64,000 bases of DNA, taken from NCBI GenBank assembly GCA_030998015.1, contig JARWMV010000232.1, positions 2,294,001 through 2,358,000 of the forward strand. Reading direction: 5' to 3'. This document shows, piece by piece, positions 59,024 to 64,000 of the stretch; position 1 is the first letter of the stretch, and each line of letters starts with the position of its first letter. The position numbers and the translations under genes were made by a program. The DNA is from Ceratorhiza oryzae-sativae. Its lineage: Eukaryota > Basidiomycota > Agaricomycetes > Cantharellales > Ceratobasidiaceae. The notes under the pieces are model-generated. The model was given only the letters and a program-made list of their open reading frames with translations. It was not told where the DNA came from and ran no database searches.

Positions 59024-60823
59024 TTACGTATCCTGCACATAATTTCCTGGAGACATCTCGGTCAGAAGTCGTGCCTATCATGATGCGGTATTCCATACCT
59101 GGGAAAACACCCTGTTGACCATTCAATCTGCCAGTCCACCAATCCTCGGCGCTTGCTGACCGCTCAACGATTTCAATTCTATCCCCAGTCTTGAAACTCA
59201 GATCCCCATCGGCCTAGATGTATATCTGTCAAAATAGATCCGCATAGCTTCTGACAACACTCGCCTGCGCCGTAAAGTCGTACAAAGCAACCACGTACTG
59301 AACCGGGGGTGCGAAACTCGGCTTGGGCTTCAGGGGCGGCGGAGGGGGTGCTTTCTTCCCCGCTAAGGGCATGCTGACATTCGAAGCTGGCGGGTGTACG
59401 GCGGGGGCGCCGCATTCGACGCGCTTGCTGCTCCGGGGGCGGTGGTGGCGCCTTCTTCCCGGCAAGGGAGCCGAATGTGGAACTGCCTGAAGGTGCTCGT
59501 CGAATAGATGACCCAGTGGTCAACGTGCTTGACCCGACGTCTGTCGGTTTTGCGCAACCAACTTGGCTGCGGCCAGCTCGATCAGTCATAAACGGGTTTG
59601 ATGAAATGGAAATAACCCACCGGTCGAAGTGATGCGTTTCGTGATATGCAACGCCTCGACCTGCTCCATGGCGTCAGTCCGTCGGTTGTGATACGCCTGC
59701 TCAATGTCCTGAGGGGTTCCAGCCACTTCATATTTCCCAGTGGCAAACGATTGAAGCTTCTCGAGCATAAGATAGAATATGTTCAGCCTAGATCAGAAGA
59801 AATCAACGGCGTCAGATGTGTTCTTAGCACGGGCTAGTTGAAACATACTGCATGTAGAAGAACGAGTGGAATAGAGGGTCTATAAACTGAGTCGCTAGAA
59901 CCATAAATCGAGGCAAGTCTTCTTTCATTGCGTTGTTGATCGTTTCATAGTCGTTGACTGCTTGCTCAAAATCTTGTTCCAGCTAACACACATAACGTAA
60001 GCAATATTTCTTGATCATACCAGCTCGACCTACCTTGAACAGATTCTTCTCGTCACTCAACGATTTGTCTTTCTTTTCTCGGAGCTTGGTCAAGGAATTA
60101 TTGTGTCGGTCGTAATCCACCAGCTGCCACAAATTCGTCATCCAGTCAATTAATTTGATTTCAAAACTCACCTTGTGGTCTCTCTTGGTGATACCCTTGC
60201 GAATGCCCTTCATAATCGTCTGCAACTCTTTGACAGGCCCCACAATCCTCGACTCGATCAACTCGAGCTCGGGCGAGAGCGTCTGTCGAAGTTCTTCCAT
60301 GTCCGCCTGATAGGCCGTCACGTTTCGCACGGTCTCCTCCGACTCGGGATGGCGGCCAATGAGATCATATTCGCCCGCAATAGGGTGGAACAAATTTGAG
60401 AAATGGGTAGCAAAGTTTGCGCCCGATGTCAACAAGGCTGAAGGCCATCATTGTCAATTCAACTCAGCAGCCTACGGGACCGGGGCAGAGCTAGGGCTTA
60501 CCAATGACAGATTCACTAAAGACCTTGGCGTCCTTGAGCAGCTTGTCTGTTGACTGCTCAATGGCCGTAAACTTGCGGTGATAGTCGTCAAACGTGGGAT
60601 CAGAGGACTCTGTGGGTTATACCCATGGGGATAAGTCGTGTGTAGATACGTGTACGGCAGCTCGGAGCACCTGTCCGAGGTTAGAGAGCACTCACTTTTG
60701 GACATTCCCACGCGGGAAGTGACCAGATGGGGAGTCCTGCAGCCCAGAGGCTAAGATTCTCTTCAGCTGATATGACTTATTGGGCAACACATACCGCGCG
60801 AAAGCTTTTGAGATACCCTTCAT
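59024..60823 (-). CDS. BAR-SH3 protein, amphiphysin/Rvs167 (Hob1) type
   Basis: Rvs167/Hob1 proteins bend membranes in endocytosis and bind actin regulators through their SH3. Ten exons run from the ATG at 60823 (MKGISKAFARTPHLVTSRVG). The N-BAR domain spans about 60609-59640 (SDPTFDDYHRKFTAIEQSTDKLL; GKYEVAGTPQDIEQAYHNRR). A linker with repeated GKKAPPPPP motifs leads to the SH3 (VALYDFTAQADGDLSFKTGD; DWWTGRLNGQQGVFPGNYV), ending at 59024. The SH3 is split by a GC-AG intron (59264-59214, donor CAG|GCGAGT). In the linker the frame slips three times (near 59549, 59437 and 59400), each one base short in A or C runs; with these restored the gene has 426 codons including the stop. Confidence 0.9.
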
Positions 60824-61154
60824 GATTGCAACGTACGGTCGATGGTAGAAAGGAGGTTCGGGAAAGACTCGAGAAGAGGTTAACCGCTGCGAGCTGCGGA
60901 CACCTGTGCAGCGGTTGTGGTGGTCGGTGTGTACTTACAGGATACTGCTGAGGCGTGCCGAGAGCGCCGAGAACGCCATTAGCGCCACGCGGATGACGTA
61001 CGCAACGGATGATTCCCCAGACATTTGTTTCCGTCAAGACTAAATGCGTTGGTAACTAGTGTATTTCTAACATTCGTGGTAGTACAAGTATGGTACACGT
61101 ATTAACTTATGAGTAGCAACCATAGGCAAAGCGGGACACAGATCGGCAGACAGA
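60824..61154. other. Spacer BAR-SH3 / DUF6593 gene
   Basis: The 331 bp upstream of the BAR/SH3 start contain a stretch ending in a good donor (about 60945, CCT|GTAAGT on the minus strand), so a 5' UTR exon is possible. Nothing else was recognised. Confidence 0.4.
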
Positions 61155-61879
61155 TCAAACAGTCACAGCCGTTTTTTCAGAGTAGAGAGGAGGGCGGGCC
61201 CAAGGGGGTGAGGGGACACGAGCAAGCTGACGGGGCAGCTGCTTCAGGCCATTGGCCTGCTTCAGTATCCAAAATGACGCTATCCCAGCATCAGCCCGAG
61301 TGGTCTCCATCCGAGGCAGTGCCCATAACTCACCGATGATGGGTCCGGCGAGACTTGCGCCGCAACCGGTGATCTCTAAAAAGTCTCTGCGGCCGAACAA
61401 GGATGGGCCATGGCGCTGGTGATACCGGGCAACCGTGATGGTCTCCGATACATTATTCAACGCGAGGCGGAGCTATACGGAACAGTCCAATTAATCTATC
61501 ATGTCTGGTGACGCACATCGATGCGCTATGCGACAACTCACCACAAGGTCCCGGCCGCGATTCTCCCAGACGTACTTCCTTCCTCGGAAACACATCGTCA
61601 TACTGTAATCAGAGGCGCACATCAGGATCGACCGCCCTCCGGAATCGGCAAGCACACGGTGGCGACTCACCTCCCTCCGTCAGACGGCTGCAAAAAATCG
61701 CTCACTGGGACCGACTTCTCATCCACATGGATACAGTCATTGGTCCAATCGATTTCACAGAGCAAGCGACCATCCCGGCCGTCGTAGATGGTGGTGTCGT
61801 CGCCGCGGACTCCGACAATGTATGCTGGAGGGCTCGCGCCGTCGGTGTTTGCCAGGATCGCGGTGCACGCGGTGGGCAT
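61155..61879 (-). CDS. DUF6593-like protein
   Basis: DUF6593 is an uncharacterised family common in Agaricomycetes, with a beta-rich fold. Exons 61879-61671, 61602-61542, 61472-61334 and 61279-61155 give 177 residues. Motifs as I remember the family are TTIYDGRDGRLLCEIDW, FRGRKYVWENRG and VARYHQR followed by LEITG. The final intron (61333-61280, 54 nt) has good ends but is stopless and divisible by three, so it may be retained. The start is uncertain: the frame stays open upstream of the ATG used, and another exon may precede it. Confidence 0.55.
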
Positions 61880-63335
61880 ATCGTTGATCACAAGCCTAGC
61901 AAAGCGCGACGCGCCCGTGAGCGAACCTAATCTAATCGGCCGAAATGCCTCAACCCGCGTACCTCATCGTGTGTTGTGTGGGGGAAGAGAGTCAGAGCGG
62001 GGTCGCAGTTGAAGCCGAGGGTGGGTGTGCTCGAGGGTGGGTGTTATATACACAGCGAAAGCAAGGTGGGAAAGGCGGGAGGGATGAGGGGGAGGGGGGA
62101 ACAAATACTGGTATCTCGGAATTGCGCCTTCGGCCGTTTTTTAAAGGTCTAATTCAGCGCTAAGGCCGGTGGGGAACACACCACGAGGCCCAGATAGAGA
62201 AGCACACCACCAAGCCTCGGGGGAACAAGCAGCTCCAATCAGCCTGCGGCTCGGCACGGGCGACCGGAGCGTCCCTCGACAGGATCACCAGCGCCTCGCC
62301 GCATCCATGGGCTGCCGATAAACACTAAAAAGCTGTGAGCTTGTCCATATATGCATCGCCAGCAACATCCGCACCGGGAATGCCTCCGGACGTCGACTTT
62401 TCAGGTCTAGTTGCATGTCGTGTATCGCGATTGCTCCTGATCGTCGACGCGCTTGCTGTCCGAGTGTCCAGGAAAAGAACGTGGCATTTCACATTTAATC
62501 CAACAGCCACCCTTGGCAGAAAAATAGAACTATCTTTAGGGGGCAACGAAGTTCTTGAGTCCCCAAACTGCAGGTTCTATTTCTTGGCCGAAAAAGGGTC
62601 ATATTGTACTTGGGCGTTTGGACTGGACACGCCGAGACCAACCGCGCATCCCTGGCGCCCGAATAGGCTTTGGGCGCAACTGTGATGGAACAAAAGCGTG
62701 ATATCATCGCGTACGACCGCTCGTTGCCGATTAAAAGCGAGCGAAAATCTGGGGACTCGACCCTCGATCTTGTGCTGCCAGTGGCGGCTCACGTGGCAGC
62801 ACAATAGACTGAATGTACGCAATGCAATGGCCAACGTCAAGAATAGCGCTGTGTGGAGTAACATAGTTGAACATAATTCGTGAACGCGTAGAGGTCATTC
62901 GACGCGTGGTATGATGGAGCTCGAGCGGCGACACCGCACTCGCAGCAGAGATCCTGCCTTCACAAAGATCGTGTCATTTGTTATCTTGTCAACATGTCGG
63001 TTAGCAAGCACGTCTAGCCGTTTGCGGTGAGTCGGGAATATCGCAGCCGGCAGGTTAGGGGGAAAGCATGCGGCATATGCTCAAAGTTTCCGATCCAATC
63101 CTGAGAGATATACAACGTAATTGATATGAGCCCACTAGATGCATATGACTTGAATGGGCAAAAAGAGAAAGACGATCTGAAACAGCTGCACAGCGATTAC
63201 GACAACAACCAATCATAGCACGATGAAGTGGTATATTAATAGGGGGTTGTAGAGTGTGACCCAATCCTGATAGTACGTAACACTGTCTAAGTGTCAATGT
63301 CTGGGTGCAAAAAGTCTGAGTGAATGAATGATGGG
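61880..63335. other. Gene-poor region before DOT1, possible small ORF
   Basis: This 1.46 kb holds no recognised domain. On the minus strand an ATG at about 62864 opens a hydrophobic, signal-like stretch (MLLHTALFLTLAIALRTFSLL), and another open stretch ends at 62325 (YMDKLTAF). I could not join them into a convincing gene. A tiny secreted protein is possible; equally these may be chance frames. Confidence 0.35.
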
Positions 63336-64000
63336 TTACTGTCGCCGGGCCCTCGTGGACCTGGATCGTGCCGCGTTCAGCCGTTCCTCCTCTGCCCGAA
63401 GATTGGAACGATCGACCGTGTGGACGTAATATGTGCCTGCGCGCACCAAGTTAGGTTGAGCGCCGATGAGCAGTATCGCGCGACGTACCAGTCGTGTTCG
63501 ACCAAGAAACCGCACCCGCTGTCCAATCCCGCTCTTCAACCCTCAGGATCGCCTGTGGCGAAGAGATTGTGCGTTCGGTGATCTTGAATCCCCTATCCAA
63601 GAAACACTTTAGAGAGACAATCTGGGTTCCGTCCCGAGCATCGAGGAACAGGCATGTGAGCCGCTCATTTACTGTGCCCTCAGCGCGTTAATCATCGTTG
63701 GGGCCCGAGTGGCACAGTCGACACTCACGCAGCTCCTCAAACACAAAGTTGTTGACCAAGATCACATCGGCCTTTTTGATCCATTCTGAAACCTCTTTTG
63801 ATTCTAGCATATCGCCCTCGATGAACTTGAATTCGGAACATATCAGATCCCACATCTGCAGCCGCACATTGAATTCGCGCTCGTGATCCTTGGCAATCGA
63901 CGCTGCAGGGGGACTGAGCTCGATCCCGTAGGAGGTGCACCCAGACTGCAGCGAGGCTTGCATGAGGGTGTGGGCGACTCCCGAGCCTAAATCGACGAAT
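63336..64000 (-). CDS. DOT1: Histone H3-K79 methyltransferase DOT1, C-terminal part
   Basis: DOT1 methylates H3 lysine 79 on nucleosomes without a SET domain. Three exons are present (64000-63729, 63671-63489, 63436-63336); the gene continues beyond the right edge. Motif I (FVDLGSGVAHTLMQASLQSG) is cut by the window edge. Then follow GIELSPPAASIA, FIEGDML, ADVILVNNFVFEELLNE (spanning intron 63728-63672) and GTQIVSLKCFL. The C-terminus is short and Arg/Ala-rich. No frame breaks in the visible part; 184 residues are seen. Confidence 0.93.

Overview
The window looks like nuclear DNA of a filamentous basidiomycete. Almost every gene is cut by short introns, mostly 47-62 nt, with GT-AG or sometimes GC-AG ends. 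Protein families and gene structures (PAM2-bearing eRF3, SIN1/AVO1 of TORC2, O-GlcNAc transferase, GH43 galactanase with a CBM35-like tail, an Agaricomycete-style TKL kinase, DUF6593) suggest Agaricomycetes, possibly near Rhizoctonia/Ceratobasidiaceae. That placement is inference. No tRNA, rRNA, transposon, CRISPR array or virus was recognised.

Layout: 3-3360 (+) SIN1/AVO1, 5' end outside the window; 3754-9416 (+) O-GlcNAc transferase; 9531-10388 (-) AGTRAP-like membrane protein; 10743-11678 (+) DJ-1/Hsp31; 11903-13998 (+) eRF3; 14139-14629 (-) LSm5; 15015-16913 (-) importin alpha; 17146-19273 (-) GH43 exo-galactanase; 19607-20577 (-) NAT9; 21156-24879 (-) Pumilio; 26338-28057 (-) repeat protein; 28212-31410 (+) Vps38/UVRAG; 31646-31923 (+) uS14; 32256-37525 (-) topoisomerase II; 37880-40042 (+) TKL kinase; 40233-41540 (-) perilipin-like; 42090-43185 (-) methyltransferase; 43393-44310 (-) TRAPPC5; 44467-46370 (+) MFAP1; 46541-48395 (+) FAD oxidoreductase; 49272-50310 (+) proteasome alpha2; 50514-52275 (+) PXA protein; 52488-55242 (-) RBM26/27; 55366-56345 (+) NFU1; 56784-about 58362 (-) single-pass membrane protein; 59024-60823 (-) BAR/SH3 protein; 61155-61879 (-) DUF6593; 63336-end (-) DOT1.

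The genes are mainly housekeeping and form no single pathway, though themes recur: RNA processing and translation (eRF3, LSm5, MFAP1, Pumilio, RBM26, uS14), membrane traffic (Vps38, TRAPPC5, BAR/SH3, PXA) and signalling (SIN1, OGT, TKL). Several neighbours are head-to-head with only 120-160 bp between start codons.

Three things stand out beyond ordinary annotation. (1) At least eight GC-AG introns, several with the same donor AG|GCGAGT, a high share of the roughly 150 introns inferred. (2) Runs of micro-exons (15, 10, 9 and 9 nt in the O-GlcNAc transferase, 13 nt in the FAD oxidoreductase). (3) About 25 single-base frame breaks inside conserved protein blocks, many at homopolymers, even in essential genes such as eRF3, importin alpha and topoisomerase II. 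I read these mostly as base-level assembly errors, but the O-GlcNAc transferase and DJ-1 genes carry so many that real decay cannot be excluded. In nearly every gene, applying the inferred introns and single-base corrections gives a coding length divisible by three, an internal check on the models. No clearly undescribed biological system was found.
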